Assembly: GCF_007786445.1 (NCBI RefSeq)
Contig: NZ_VNJI01000006.1
Coordinates: 62,001 to 126,000 of the forward strand
Direction of reading: 5' to 3'
Length of the DNA: 64,000 nt
Source: Paenibacillus cremeus
Lineage (GTDB): Bacteria > Bacillota > Bacilli > Paenibacillales > NBRC-103111
In this document: positions 1-8,024 of the stretch, one piece after another
Numbering within the stretch: the first letter of the stretch is position 1
Layout of the letters: every line of letters starts with the position of its first letter
Made by a program: the position numbers and the translations under genes
Notes under the pieces: generated by a model
What the model was told of the DNA's origin: nothing
The model's input: only the letters and a program-made list of their open reading frames with translations
Databases searched by the model: none

Positions 1-145
1 TAAGTTTGATCACGCGGAATACAGCCAATTCCGTAATGCGCGGGGCACGTTCTTTTTGCTGGAGCATGCTATGAAGCAGGGGAAGGAAGCGGCGGCCAGC
101 GTCGAAATCGAGCAGGAGCCTGAAGGCGGGAGCGGGACGGCTTGA
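1..145 (+). CDS. C-terminal end of a possible ParM-like actin ATPase (partial)
   Basis: Open frame entering from the left edge and ending at TGA 143-145; only the last 47 residues are visible. The segment SQFRNARGTFFLLEHAMKQG resembles the closing helix of ParM/Alp-type actin-like segregation proteins, where an 'F-x-N-x-x-G' element precedes the last helix. The tail is acidic and glycine-rich. Its stop overlaps the TTG start of the next gene, so the two are translationally coupled. The family call rests on this short stretch and on the ParR-like neighbour; the catalytic domain lies outside the window. Confidence 0.45.
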   Translation, partial: KFDHAEYSQFRNARGTFFLLEHAMKQGKEAAASVEIEQEPEGGSGTA

Positions 146-564
146 AGAAGCGTCGCTCCACGGTATTGGTCAGCCCAGGCAAGGATGTCACGCTGTATAT
201 TCCGACGGATACGCCGCCTGAGGTAATCGAGTACATGAACCGGCTGAAAGCGGAAGGGATTTTTAGTCAGGGCATTATGGACATTTTGATTCAGCATATT
301 GTGAGCGATTCATCGTATGCAGTGGCGCCGGTGAAGGAAGAGGCGCTGCATGATGTCATCGGAGCCGTCGCATGGGCAGATGATGAGGATTCGATTAGCT
401 TATCTGACGACGCTATGGAGTCGCAAGACGATCAGGATTGGATGGCAGAAACGGAAGAGAGTGAGAGTCGCCCCAAGAGCTTTAGTCTGGACGAGATCTT
501 CCGCCAAGCCGGCCGGAATGCCGGGAAGCTGATGGATGCCAGTGTGGAGGAAGGAACGAAGTGA
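142..564 (+). CDS. ParR-like small DNA-binding protein
   Basis: 140-residue acidic protein. The first half (about residues 5-55) reads as a beta strand VTLYIP followed by two helices and a hydrophobic segment (GIMDILIQHIV), the layout of ribbon-helix-helix ParR/StbB adaptors of Gram-positive type II partition systems. The second half is rich in D, E and S and probably disordered, as expected of a ParR tail that contacts ParM filaments. The TTG start overlaps the upstream stop (TTGA), with a weak GGGAGCGGGA ribosome site. Function is inferred from fold pattern and position; no ParR signature was checked by search. Confidence 0.45.
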   Translation: MKKRRSTVLVSPGKDVTLYIPTDTPPEVIEYMNRLKAEGIFSQGIMDILIQHIVSDSSYAVAPVKEEALHDVIGAVAWADDEDSISLSDDAMESQDDQDWMAETEESESRPKSFSLDEIFRQAGRNAGKLMDASVEEGTK

Positions 565-618
565 CCAAGCAGGGCTAAGTTGGGTGAACTCCGATCATCA
601 TGAAAAGGGGGACATCGG

Positions 619-1077
619 ATGTCTTACGGACAACCACACGAGGGGGCGCGCAACTTCACCCTTTCGGACGATATCTTTCGCCAGCCGGGGGTCGATATCT
701 TTTCGCAGATGGTCTATATTGTGTTGAAGGGCTTTGCTTCGGAGGCGCATTTGCCGGACATCTCGGTCATTTCCAAGCTGGGCCGCATGAGTGACAAGCA
801 GACGATGAAGGCGCTGCAGAACCTGGTGGAGCTGAAAATCTTGTCGCACAAATTGTTCCGGCGGCTCGTCGGGGACTTTCAAGATGACCGTCTGTCCTGG
901 GCGGCGAAGGGGCTGCTGCTGTTTTGCAAGGAGCACCCGCAGGTGGAGCTGGAGCATCTGGTGGAGCTGGCGGGCCAGTCGGGCGAGGACGAGGAGAGCA
1001 TCCGCAGGTCGCTGCAAGAGCTGTATCTTTACGGCTACTTGGACGATTACCCGGAGTGGCAGCAAATCGCGAATTGA
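619..1077 (+). CDS. winged-helix (DnaD-N/replication-type) DNA-binding protein
   Basis: 152 residues. Residues about 18-85 follow a winged-helix pattern: a helix through FSQMVYIVLKGFA, a turn, then a recognition-helix-like stretch SDKQTMKALQNLVELKILS and a wing. This resembles the N-terminal domain of DnaD/RepA-type proteins and many Paenibacillus HTH proteins. The C-terminal half has two more helical segments, possibly a second small HTH (EESIRRSLQELYLYGYL). ATG 619 follows AAAAGGGGG at 602-610. It lies 54 nt after the ParR-like gene and ends before a terminator, so it is probably the last gene of that operon. Exact role unknown. Confidence 0.6.
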   Translation: MSYGQPHEGARNFTLSDDIFRQPGVDIFSQMVYIVLKGFASEAHLPDISVISKLGRMSDKQTMKALQNLVELKILSHKLFRRLVGDFQDDRLSWAAKGLLLFCKEHPQVELEHLVELAGQSGEDEESIRRSLQELYLYGYLDDYPEWQQIAN

Positions 1078-1093
1078 ATCGGTGAGAAGAAGG

Positions 1094-1130
1094 AAAAAGG
1101 CATCCGCTAAGTCAGGGGTGCCTTTTGTTG
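1094..1130 (+). terminator. rho-independent terminator after the winged-helix gene
   Basis: Stem AAAAGGCATCC (1095-1105) pairs with GGGTGCCTTTT (1116-1126) with one G-U pair and is followed by a short T-rich stretch. It also separates this operon from the convergent GNAT gene. Confidence 0.7.
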
Positions 1131-1142
1131 TGCCAGCTGCTT

Positions 1143-1598
1143 TTAATGATCGTGGAAAATTTGCATCCAATGCTCCGCATCGACGAGCGGCTGGAAGCCG
1201 AACTGGGCGTACAGCCCGGCGGCGTCCTCGGTGACGAGCAAAAACCGGCGCAGCCCTTGGAGCAGCGGGTGGCTGGTGATCTCCTGCATCAGCCGCTTGG
1301 ACAGCCCCTGACCGCGGTACTGCTCCACGATGAACACATCGGTCAAATAGGCGAAGGTTGCGCAGTCCGAAATCACCCGGGCAAACCCAATCTGCCGGTG
1401 TCCGTCGTCTTCAAGACGCTCATACACGCCAAAGACGAGGGCGGAATGAACCAGTGACCGCTGGAACGCTTCGAAGGTCAGCGCCTTCGCCCAGTACATG
1501 TTTTGGTGCAAATAGTGATACACAAATGAATCGTCCAGCAAGCTGCGGTCGCATGAGATATAGGTGCTGTAAGTCTCCTGGGTCTGTGTCATAGCCAT
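1143..1598 (-). CDS. GNAT family N-acetyltransferase
   Basis: 151 residues with the GNAT core: beta4 LTDVFIVEQYRGQGLSKRLM contains the acetyl-CoA pyrophosphate loop R/Q-x-x-G-x-G/A (YRGQGL, about residue 95), followed by helix 3 and the closing strand FLLVTEDAAGLYAQFGFQPL. Such enzymes move an acetyl group from acetyl-CoA to an amine; the substrate cannot be read from sequence. The start overlaps the end of the upstream metallo-hydrolase gene by 10 nt, so the two form an operon transcribed leftward. ATG 1598 and ATG 1592 are both possible starts. Confidence 0.85.
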   Translation of the reverse strand: MAMTQTQETYSTYISCDRSLLDDSFVYHYLHQNMYWAKALTFEAFQRSLVHSALVFGVYERLEDDGHRQIGFARVISDCATFAYLTDVFIVEQYRGQGLSKRLMQEITSHPLLQGLRRFLLVTEDAAGLYAQFGFQPLVDAEHWMQIFHDH

Positions 1599-2338
1599 GC
1601 TCCGTCCGTGGGAATCTTCACTTGCTCAAGCAGGCCTTCGGCCTCCATCCGGCTGCTCAAATCCGCTCTCGTGACGAGACAATGGTTAATTGTATCCATA
1701 TGCACAGCGATGACCTGAGTGTACGGGGCATATTGGCATACGCTGACTACATCGTCCGCATCCATCGTAATCGGGTCCCCCATCGCAAACTGGGCGCCGC
1801 CCGCATTGACAACGGTCAAATGAGGCCGGTGAGCATCCAGTGCCTGCTGGACATCGTCACACCAGATGGTATCCCCAGCGATGTAGACGGTCGGCTCACC
1901 ATCCGCTTGAAGGACAAAGCCGGAGACTTGCCCCATTTTCGCCCCGATCTCGCCTGTGCCGTGCTGTCCGCGGGTTCGGGTAAGCGTTACGCCTTGATAC
2001 GTCAACGTCTCATGGACCGGAGTCACGGAAGTAAAACCAGCAGACGCAATGGTGGTCTCATCTCCCGGCTGGCATAGGATCGGAGTGGACTTGGACAGGG
2101 CGGCTGCCGCGGCATCGTCCCAGTGGTCCCGGTGCAAATGCGTTACTAGCACGACGTCCGGCTGCAGATCAAGAGCCAGGGGCAGCGAGACTAGCGGATT
2201 GCGTCTATCGTTCGTCGAATTGGCGATTGGCGGGTTAACCCCAGCGTCGCAGAGCATCGGATCGATAAGGAATTCCATTCCTGCGTACTGTAAGCGAAGC
2301 GTGGCATGGCGGATCAATTGAAGCTTCATCGTCGTCAC
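1589..2338 (-). CDS. metallo-beta-lactamase-fold hydrolase
   Basis: 249 residues of the UlaG/UPF0173-like metal-dependent hydrolase type. The metal motif H-x-H-x-D-H is seen as THLHRDHWD (about residue 87), later ligands lie at GQHGTG, the AGDT strand near residue 155 and a C-terminal AVHMDTINHC. The N-terminal LIRHATLRLQYAGMEFLIDP matches the first beta sheet of this subgroup. Substrate unknown. Divergent from an Lrp-type regulator with 116 nt between starts, which suggests control by that regulator; followed by an overlapping GNAT gene. Confidence 0.85.
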   Translation of the reverse strand: MTTMKLQLIRHATLRLQYAGMEFLIDPMLCDAGVNPPIANSTNDRRNPLVSLPLALDLQPDVVLVTHLHRDHWDDAAAAALSKSTPILCQPGDETTIASAGFTSVTPVHETLTYQGVTLTRTRGQHGTGEIGAKMGQVSGFVLQADGEPTVYIAGDTIWCDDVQQALDAHRPHLTVVNAGGAQFAMGDPITMDADDVVSVCQYAPYTQVIAVHMDTINHCLVTRADLSSRMEAEGLLEQVKIPTDGAWL

Positions 2339-2454
2339 CCTCTTATCAAATGGTTTAAGGTTCTGCTACTATTATAGGATAAGTCGATGTACCGGCACAT
2401 ATCTTGGTGAAACGAGATTTCGGTTTTCATTTTCACATAGAAAGGAATTTCCCT

Positions 2455-2886
2455 ATGGTAAGCTATCCAGGGATCGATGAGGTCGATCTACGCATCTTGA
2501 AGTGCCTGCAGGAGGACGCTACTTTGTCCCATAAGGCGATTGGCCAGCTCGTCCATATGACGGGACAAGCGGTTGGCGCTCGAGTGCGCAAGCTGCAGGA
2601 GCTCGGGGTCATCGAAGGCTATACGGTGCGCTGGAATCCGGATAAAATCGGGCAGGCTGTCCATGCCTTTGTGACCGTATTTATGAAGTCCAGCACAGCC
2701 CATCAGACGTTTCAAACGTTCGTCCAGCAAAAGGATCAAGTCGTGGAGATGCATCGCGTAGGCGGCGAAGGCTGCTATTGGATGCGGGTACGCGTTCGGT
2801 CGTCGGCCGAGCTGACGGATTTTCTCGACGAGCTCTTGAAGTACGGCAACTACAAGGTCAGCCTATCGATCGGCCAAGTAAAATAA
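2455..2886 (+). CDS. Lrp/AsnC family transcriptional regulator
   Basis: 143 residues from ATG 2455, chosen because AAAGGA at 2441-2446 sits 8 nt upstream; an in-frame TTG at 2404 would add 17 residues foreign to the family. The N-terminal winged helix reads IDEVDLRILKCLQEDATLSHKAIGQLV then VGARVRKLQELGVIEGYTVRWNP, the classic AsnC HTH. The C-terminal RAM/effector domain includes HRVGGEGCYWMRVRV. These proteins are usually amino-acid-sensing local regulators. The divergent metallo-hydrolase/GNAT pair is the likely target. Confidence 0.9.
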   Translation: MVSYPGIDEVDLRILKCLQEDATLSHKAIGQLVHMTGQAVGARVRKLQELGVIEGYTVRWNPDKIGQAVHAFVTVFMKSSTAHQTFQTFVQQKDQVVEMHRVGGEGCYWMRVRVRSSAELTDFLDELLKYGNYKVSLSIGQVK

Positions 2887-2947
2887 GCGTTAAAGCATCA
2901 TCTGTCCTCGGGCAGGGGTGGTAGGACTTTTGCCTCATAAAAGAAGT

Positions 2948-2977
2948 TGACCTGCGACGATGGAATCAGGTATCGTG
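2948..2977 (+). promoter_or_regulatory. sigma-A-type promoter for the chemoreceptor
   Basis: TTGACC (2948-2953), 18-bp spacer, TATCGT (2972-2977), about 40 nt before the start region at 3019-3028. Confidence 0.45.
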
Positions 2978-3018
2978 GTATGTAAACGTAGTCATGTGCA
3001 TTTACAACCGGGGGGTTC

Positions 3019-4809
3019 TTGTTGTCGATGAAGAAGGATAATAGGCCGAAGACGAACAATGCAAACGTAAGTTATTTTCGCTCCATTGGATTTAAGATTG
3101 TATCGCTTGGGGGAACGGGCTATCTACTGATTTGCGTCTTGCTCACGATGCTGTCCCTGCACCAGCAAAAAGCTCAAATGACCGAGGAGCTGCTCGCGCT
3201 CGAAGGGATGTTCCATTCACCGCTCGTGCTGCAAATCGCCAATATCGAGAAGTCGAAGGCGGAGCTGAAGAAAGATCCGGAAGCGTACAAGAAAATTCCG
3301 GAAGTCATGCACGTACAGGAGGAAATGGATCGGGCCGCGGCGTCGGACCTGATTGAGAACGCGTACTTATTTTATCCGGAGTGGAGTTCGGCAGACGGGA
3401 AGCCTGCACTGCCCAACTTGTTGTCCAACGCGGAGCTGTATGCGGATGAGAAGCCGGTCGAGCTGTATACACCGCAGCCCGCTCTCTATGACGCTCTGAA
3501 GGCTTCGGAAAAGTCCGGGGTGAGCATTACGGAGGCCTACACGGATAATTATGGAACCTGGATCAGCGCGGTCAGCGCGATTCATGATAAGGATGGTAAG
3601 CTGGTCGCTTATGCCGGACTCGACTTTAACTACGCAGTGATTACGGAGAAGCTGAATCATAATCTAACGATGACCGCGGTTACCGGGATCGTGGTAGCGC
3701 TTGCCGGCATTATCGTGCTATTTGTGGCGGTCCGGGTGCTGCTGCAGCCGATTCAGCGGATTACAGGCGTAATCCGTGCCGCGGCGGAGGGCGACTTAAC
3801 GGGTACCGTTACCGTTCGTACGCGCGATGAGGTGGGGCTGCTGGGGCAGCACTTTAACCAAATGATGAGCAATCTTCGCGCACTGATCGAGCAATTGAGC
3901 GCAGCCTCCGGGCAAGTCGCCAGCTCGTCCGAATCACTGCTGGCCGGTGCCCAGCGTTCGACCCAGTCGATCGAGCGGATTACGGGCACGATGACTCAGC
4001 TGTCGTCGCGCTCCTCGGAGCAGTATCACGGGACGCAGGAGAGCAGCCGGGCGATGGAGGAGATGAGCACCGGGATCGGGCGGGTAGCCGAATCGGCCGG
4101 GGTGGCCTCGGAAGCCTCCGGGCACGCGCACCTGAAGACCGGCGAAGGCAACGAGCTGATGCAGCAAAACCGGCGCCAAATCGCGGAGGTGCGCAGTACG
4201 GTTCAGCAGGCGGTCGCGGCCATTGAGCGGCTGAGGGCGATGTCCGAGGAAATCGGCGACGTGACGCTTCTGATTACGGGCATTTCGCAGCAGACCAATT
4301 TGCTCGCGCTGAACGCCTCTATTGAAGCGGCAAGAGCAGGCGAGCATGGCAAAGGCTTTGCGGTCGTCTCGTCGGAGATTCGCAAGCTGTCCGAGCAGTC
4401 CAGGCTGTCGACCGAACGGATTGCGGAGCTGGTGGAGCGTGTGCAGTACGAGACGCAGGCGACCGAGACGGCCATTGACCGAGGCTTGGTCGAGGTCGTG
4501 GCGATGCAGCAGGTCGTCGAACAAACCGACGGCACGTTCCAGGAGCTGTCCCGCACCGTCCAGATGGTCACGGACCAGATGGGAGAGGTATCCGCGGTAT
4601 CCGAGCAAATGTCGGCCGGCTCGGAAGAGGTCTCGGCAGCCATTACGGAGCTGTCGGAGCTGTCCAGGCAAACGACGGAGCTCGCCGAGGAGATCACTTC
4701 CGCGACCGCCAGTCAGATGGCGGACATGACGCAAGTGTCGGAGACGGCACGTGAGCTCAGCCGAATGTCGAGTGAGCTGGAGGCCGTGGTCGCGCGGTTT
4801 AAAATTTAA
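3019..4809 (+). CDS. methyl-accepting chemotaxis protein
   Basis: 596 residues. TM1 at about 23-48, an extracytoplasmic Cache-like sensor to about 210, TM2 at about 218-242, HAMP at 243-295 (QPIQRITGV then [13 protein letters not shown]), and a long signalling coiled coil with the conserved hairpin tip [19 protein letters not shown] near residue 430. It couples an outside ligand to CheA/CheW; the ligand is not predictable. Start is uncertain: GGGGG at 3011-3015 best suits TTG 3019/3022, while ATG 3028 is also possible. Stand-alone gene with its own promoter and terminator. Confidence 0.93.
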   Translation: MLSMKKDNRPKTNNANVSYFRSIGFKIVSLGGTGYLLICVLLTMLSLHQQKAQMTEELLALEGMFHSPLVLQIANIEKSKAELKKDPEAYKKIPEVMHVQEEMDRAAASDLIENAYLFYPEWSSADGKPALPNLLSNAELYADEKPVELYTPQPALYDALKASEKSGVSITEAYTDNYGTWISAVSAIHDKDGKLVAYAGLDFNYAVITEKLNHNLTMTAVTGIVVALAGIIVLFVAVRVLLQPIQRITGVIRAAAEGDLTGTVTVRTRDEVGLLGQHFNQMMSNLRALIEQLSAASGQVASSSESLLAGAQRSTQSIERITGTMTQLSSRSSEQYHGTQESSRAMEEMSTGIGRVAESAGVASEASGHAHLKTGEGNELMQQNRRQIAEVRSTVQQAVAAIERLRAMSEEIGDVTLLITGISQQTNLLALNASIEAARAGEHGKGFAVVSSEIRKLSEQSRLSTERIAELVERVQYETQATETAIDRGLVEVVAMQQVVEQTDGTFQELSRTVQMVTDQMGEVSAVSEQMSAGSEEVSAAITELSELSRQTTELAEEITSATASQMADMTQVSETARELSRMSSELEAVVARFKI

Positions 4810-4820
4810 TATCCAGGAAG

Positions 4821-4889
4821 AAAAACCGGGTTCATGGTTCGCGGCAGCATCTAACTGTCTGGCGCGGACCACAGCCGGTTTTTTTTTTT
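4821..4889 (+). terminator. terminator after the chemoreceptor
   Basis: Outer stem AAAAACCGG / CCGGTTTTT and inner stem TGGTTCGCG / CGCGGACCA, followed by an uninterrupted T run at 4879-4889. Confidence 0.85.
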
Positions 4890-5030
4890 GCGATCCTCGC
4901 AGCTTAAAAATCGGTATTAACAAAATATAATAAATAGATGGAGAAGGACAAGGTTAATCGCACCTGGATCGGTACATAATACCTACGAATTGTGCTTCAG
5001 GATGGAACAGGGACCGGAAGGAGCGAGCCC

Positions 5031-5585
5031 ATGGAGAGCAAACATATGACGGATGCCTTCAATGAAGTGCAAGAAGCCCGAGAGCGGCTGCACCAGCTCG
5101 ATATTCAGCTCTGGCTGAAACAGACCGTATTTACTTGGGAATGGTGGCTGCTCGTCGGATTCACGATCATTCCCTTAATGATTTGGTGGAAGCTGCTTGA
5201 TAAGCGACGGGCTTATGAGATTGCCTTTTATGGCTGCATGATCAATATTATGGCGATTGTTCTGGACGACATCGGGACGAATCTATCGTGGTGGGAGTAT
5301 CCGGTGAAGCTGATCCCGATGATTCCTCCGCTGCTGACGGCCGATTCGATTCTCGTGCCGATCTTCTTCATGCTGGTGTACCAGCTTTGCTCGTCGACGT
5401 GGCCCACGTTTATGGTCGCGAACTTGATCATGGCGTTGATCATTGCCTTCGTTGCGGAGCCGCTCTTTATCTGGATCGAATATTACCGCCTGAATGAATG
5501 GAAGCTGATTTACTCGTTCCTGTTCTATATGTCCTCTACGACGCTGGCTAGATTCATAATTTTGAAAATCGGGGTCGCGAAGTAA
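5031..5585 (+). CDS. CBO0543 family integral membrane protein
   Basis: 184 residues from ATG 5031, which has AAGGAG 7 nt upstream; the longer frame from 4992 lacks a ribosome site. A short charged N-terminal helix precedes about five membrane spans. The pattern with paired tryptophans and ...AEPLFIWIEYYRLNEWKLIYSF matches the CBO0543 family of Firmicutes, whose function is unknown. Two further family members lie at 10009-11012. Stand-alone gene bounded by terminators. Confidence 0.75.
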   Translation: MESKHMTDAFNEVQEARERLHQLDIQLWLKQTVFTWEWWLLVGFTIIPLMIWWKLLDKRRAYEIAFYGCMINIMAIVLDDIGTNLSWWEYPVKLIPMIPPLLTADSILVPIFFMLVYQLCSSTWPTFMVANLIMALIIAFVAEPLFIWIEYYRLNEWKLIYSFLFYMSSTTLARFIILKIGVAK

Positions 5586-5591
5586 AAAAAG

Positions 5592-5636
5592 AAGTGTGCA
5601 GGCTCGTCTTGGTTATGACGGCTTGTACACTTTTTT
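5592..5636 (+). terminator. bidirectional terminator
   Basis: AAGTGTGCAGGC (5592-5603) pairs with GCTTGTACACTT (5621-5632) through two G-U pairs, with A and T runs on both sides. It ends the CBO0543 gene and also sits immediately beyond the original stop (5641) of the leftward monooxygenase gene. Confidence 0.85.
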
Positions 5637-5640
5637 ATGT

Positions 5641-5724
5641 TTATCCGTTTGACTCGAGTCGAGCCAGCTCCTTATGCACGATCGGGGCGACCCGGGTACC
5701 GAGCAGCTCGATGGCGCGGAGCAC
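5641..5724 (-). pseudogene. detached C-terminal codons of the flavin monooxygenase
   Basis: Directly after the TAA at 5727-5725 the same frame continues for 27 sense codons, reading VLRAIELLGTRVAPIVHKEL and a few more residues, and ends at TAA 5643-5641. This is the typical closing helix of the LLM-class family (a helix ending ...IELLGTxVAPxVRxEL). The original gene therefore ran to 5641 and a single in-frame ochre codon now separates the last 27 residues. Confidence 0.75.
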
Positions 5725-6714
5725 TTACTTGTGCGGCATTGTACCGACATTCACGTGCAGGAAAAACCGCGTCACACCGAGGTTTTTGCGGAGCAGGACG
5801 ATTTTCTCCGCGACATATTCGGGGTCGCCGACGTAGAGCGCGCCACGCAGGCTGCGGGCGGCATCATAGGTCGCACGGCTGTAAGGCTGATTCCAGCCCC
5901 GTTCGCGTCCGATGACGTTCATCTGCGCCATCGTAGGCAGGAAGAACGCCTCGGCCGCCTTGGCGGTCGTGTCCGCCACAAAGCCATGCGAATGCGTCGC
6001 GATTTGCAGCTTGGCCGGATCATGCCCGGCTTGGGCGGCCGCCCGCTTGTACAGATCGATGAGCGGCGCGAAGCTCTCCGGCATGCCGCCGATGATCGCG
6101 AAGGCGATCGGCAGACCGAGGAGGCCCGCCCGGACCGCGGACTCGGGGTTGCCGCCGCTGGCGATCCAGACCGGGAGCGGGCTCTGCACGGAGCGGGGAT
6201 ACACGCCCAGGTTATCGATGGCCGGGCGGTGCCCGCCGCGCCAGGTGACCTTCTCCGAGGCGCGAATCGCGAGCAAAAGCTCCAGCTTCTCCTCAAACAG
6301 CGCGTCGTAATCCTCCAGGCTGTAGCCGAAGAGCGGGAACGACTCAATGAACGAGCCGCGGCCCGCCATAATCTCGGCCCGGCCGTTCGAGATGCCGTCG
6401 AGCGTGGAGAAGGATTGATAGACGCGGACGGGGTCGTCCGAGGACAGCACGGTCACGGCGCTGGTGAGCCGGATATGCTTCGTCATGGCGGCTGCCGCCG
6501 CTAGCACGACCGCCGGTGCGCTGCCGGCGTAATCGGGGCGATGATGCTCCCCGACGCCGTAGACGTCCAGGCCCGCTTGATCGGCGAGCACGATCTCTTC
6601 CACAGCGTTGCGCAGCCGCTCGGCGTGATCCATGGACTTGCCCGTCAGCGGATCCCGAGTCGCCTCCAGGAAGGTGCTGATCCCGATCTCCATGCGTTTA
6701 ACAGGCTCACGCAT
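5725..6714 (-). CDS. LLM-class flavin-dependent oxidoreductase, C-terminally truncated
   Basis: 329 residues of a luciferase-like F420/FMN monooxygenase: [15 protein letters not shown] start, [14 protein letters not shown], the [13 protein letters not shown] segment, and [29 protein letters not shown] 6714 was chosen because TTGAGGGA lies 7 nt upstream and it overlaps the GH105 stop (ATGCGTGA); the TTG at 6729 is less likely. The reading frame meets TAA at 5727-5725 although family sequence continues beyond it (separate entry). The lost part is only the terminal helix, so activity may survive. A sequencing error is the alternative explanation. Confidence 0.85.
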   Translation of the reverse strand: MREPVKRMEIGISTFLEATRDPLTGKSMDHAERLRNAVEEIVLADQAGLDVYGVGEHHRPDYAGSAPAVVLAAAAAMTKHIRLTSAVTVLSSDDPVRVYQSFSTLDGISNGRAEIMAGRGSFIESFPLFGYSLEDYDALFEEKLELLLAIRASEKVTWRGGHRPAIDNLGVYPRSVQSPLPVWIASGGNPESAVRAGLLGLPIAFAIIGGMPESFAPLIDLYKRAAAQAGHDPAKLQIATHSHGFVADTTAKAAEAFFLPTMAQMNVIGRERGWNQPYSRATYDAARSLRGALYVGDPEYVAEKIVLLRKNLGVTRFFLHVNVGTMPHK

Positions 6715-7828
6715 TGCGCTGTCCCTCAAGGCGGATTTCGTTATAGGCCATCAGGAGCGGAGCGACGCCGTGCCCGTTGTTTTCGACGATCAGCTCGCCA
6801 TGGACGTAGTAGTCGAAGCTGCCGTCACGGATCACGCCGGTGTCCGGGTGCTTGCCCAGCCCGGCGCTTTTGCAAATGCCGCCCAGCCGTGCTTCGCCGT
6901 CAACTTCCCGCATATACGTGGCGACGGTACCGTCGAAGGCTTTTTTCCCGTGAGGGGTGTACTCGCTTGGCAGGTAGCCGAGGCGTACGCCCTTCAGGAT
7001 CGCATAAGCGAGCATCAGGGTACCGCTGGACTCCAGATAGTTGTCCGGCTCCTCCGCCTTATCCACGACCTGATACCACATGCCGGAATCATGCTGGTAC
7101 GGCAGCATGCCGTCGATCGTTTCGCGCAGCAGTGACTTGAGCAGCCCGGTATCCGCCGCTTCTCCCTTCAGCAGCTCCAGTACATCGACCAGCGCCATCA
7201 CAAACCAGCCCACGGCACGGCCCCATACGTTCGGTGACATGCCGGTGACTTTGTCTGCCCAGAACATTTGGCGGCTTTCATCGTAGGCGTGGTAGTACAG
7301 CTTTTTCTCGTCATTCCATATAAACTTGCGGACGTTGGCGAATTGGTTCAGCGTGTCGGAGTAGTCTTTGTTCTCCCCGAACTCTTTAATGTATTGCACC
7401 AGGAACGGCTGGCCCATATACAGCCCGTCCAGCCAAATCTGGTTCGGATAGTTCTCTTTGTGCCAGAAGCTTCCGCTCTCTGTACGCGGGTAGGTCGTAG
7501 TTAGCTGCCCGTAGATCTGGTCGAGCACGTGCTTATACTTCGGATCCTTCTCCTGCTGATACAGGGCGAACAGGTTCAGCGCCGGCTTAATCTGATCGAT
7601 GCTGTAGTAGCTGATATCGATCGCCGGAACGCTGCCGCTCTCGTCGTAGAGGCGGTCGACAAAGCTTTTGACAAAGGTGTAATCGCTCTCATTACCGGTT
7701 TGTGCATAGCTGTCCTGATAAGCCTTAAGAATGCAGCTTTCGATGTAGTGCCAGCGAAGCGAAAACCATTTGCCTTCACCGGATGTGTACTGCTCTTTCA
7801 GCTGTTCAACTAATGGGTAATGCAACAT
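6707..7828 (-). CDS. GH105 unsaturated rhamnogalacturonyl hydrolase (YteR/YesR-like)
   Basis: 373 residues from ATG 7828, which has a perfect AGGAGGTG 5 nt upstream; the upstream extension to 7927 is not protein-like. Hallmarks of the (alpha/alpha)6 barrel family are [14 protein letters not shown], with the catalytic Asp in WLDG, and [43 protein letters not shown]. It removes the unsaturated uronic acid from rhamnogalacturonan oligomers made by lyases, normally in the cytoplasm; no signal peptide is present. Overlaps the following monooxygenase gene, so both are in one leftward operon. Confidence 0.92.
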   Translation of the reverse strand: MLHYPLVEQLKEQYTSGEGKWFSLRWHYIESCILKAYQDSYAQTGNESDYTFVKSFVDRLYDESGSVPAIDISYYSIDQIKPALNLFALYQQEKDPKYKHVLDQIYGQLTTTYPRTESGSFWHKENYPNQIWLDGLYMGQPFLVQYIKEFGENKDYSDTLNQFANVRKFIWNDEKKLYYHAYDESRQMFWADKVTGMSPNVWGRAVGWFVMALVDVLELLKGEAADTGLLKSLLRETIDGMLPYQHDSGMWYQVVDKAEEPDNYLESSGTLMLAYAILKGVRLGYLPSEYTPHGKKAFDGTVATYMREVDGEARLGGICKSAGLGKHPDTGVIRDGSFDYYVHGELIVENNGHGVAPLLMAYNEIRLEGQRNA

Positions 7829-7943
7829 AAACACCTCCTGATGTAAGGGTCCGACAAAAGCAGACTCCATCGGACAAACTTCTCTAGCGGTTATTATATC
7901 ACAATTGGACGCTTGCACGTTCGTCACAGATCGGTACGATTTG

Positions 7944-7987
7944 TTGTGATTGGAATCACAATGAGGAATGAAGCCGCGGACTATACT
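7944..7987 (+). promoter_or_regulatory. Crp/Fnr-type operator and promoter of hmp
   Basis: TTGTGATTGGAATCACAA (7944-7961) is a perfect palindrome containing TGTGA-N6-TCACA, the core recognised by Crp and Bacillus Fnr. A -10 box TATACT lies at 7982-7987. With a start point near 7994 the palindrome is centred at about -41.5, the class II activator position. No good -35 hexamer is present, which also points to activation. Confidence 0.7.
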
Positions 7988-8024
7988 GTAGGCATACCAA
8001 GTACATGAAGGCGAGGCGATCGAT

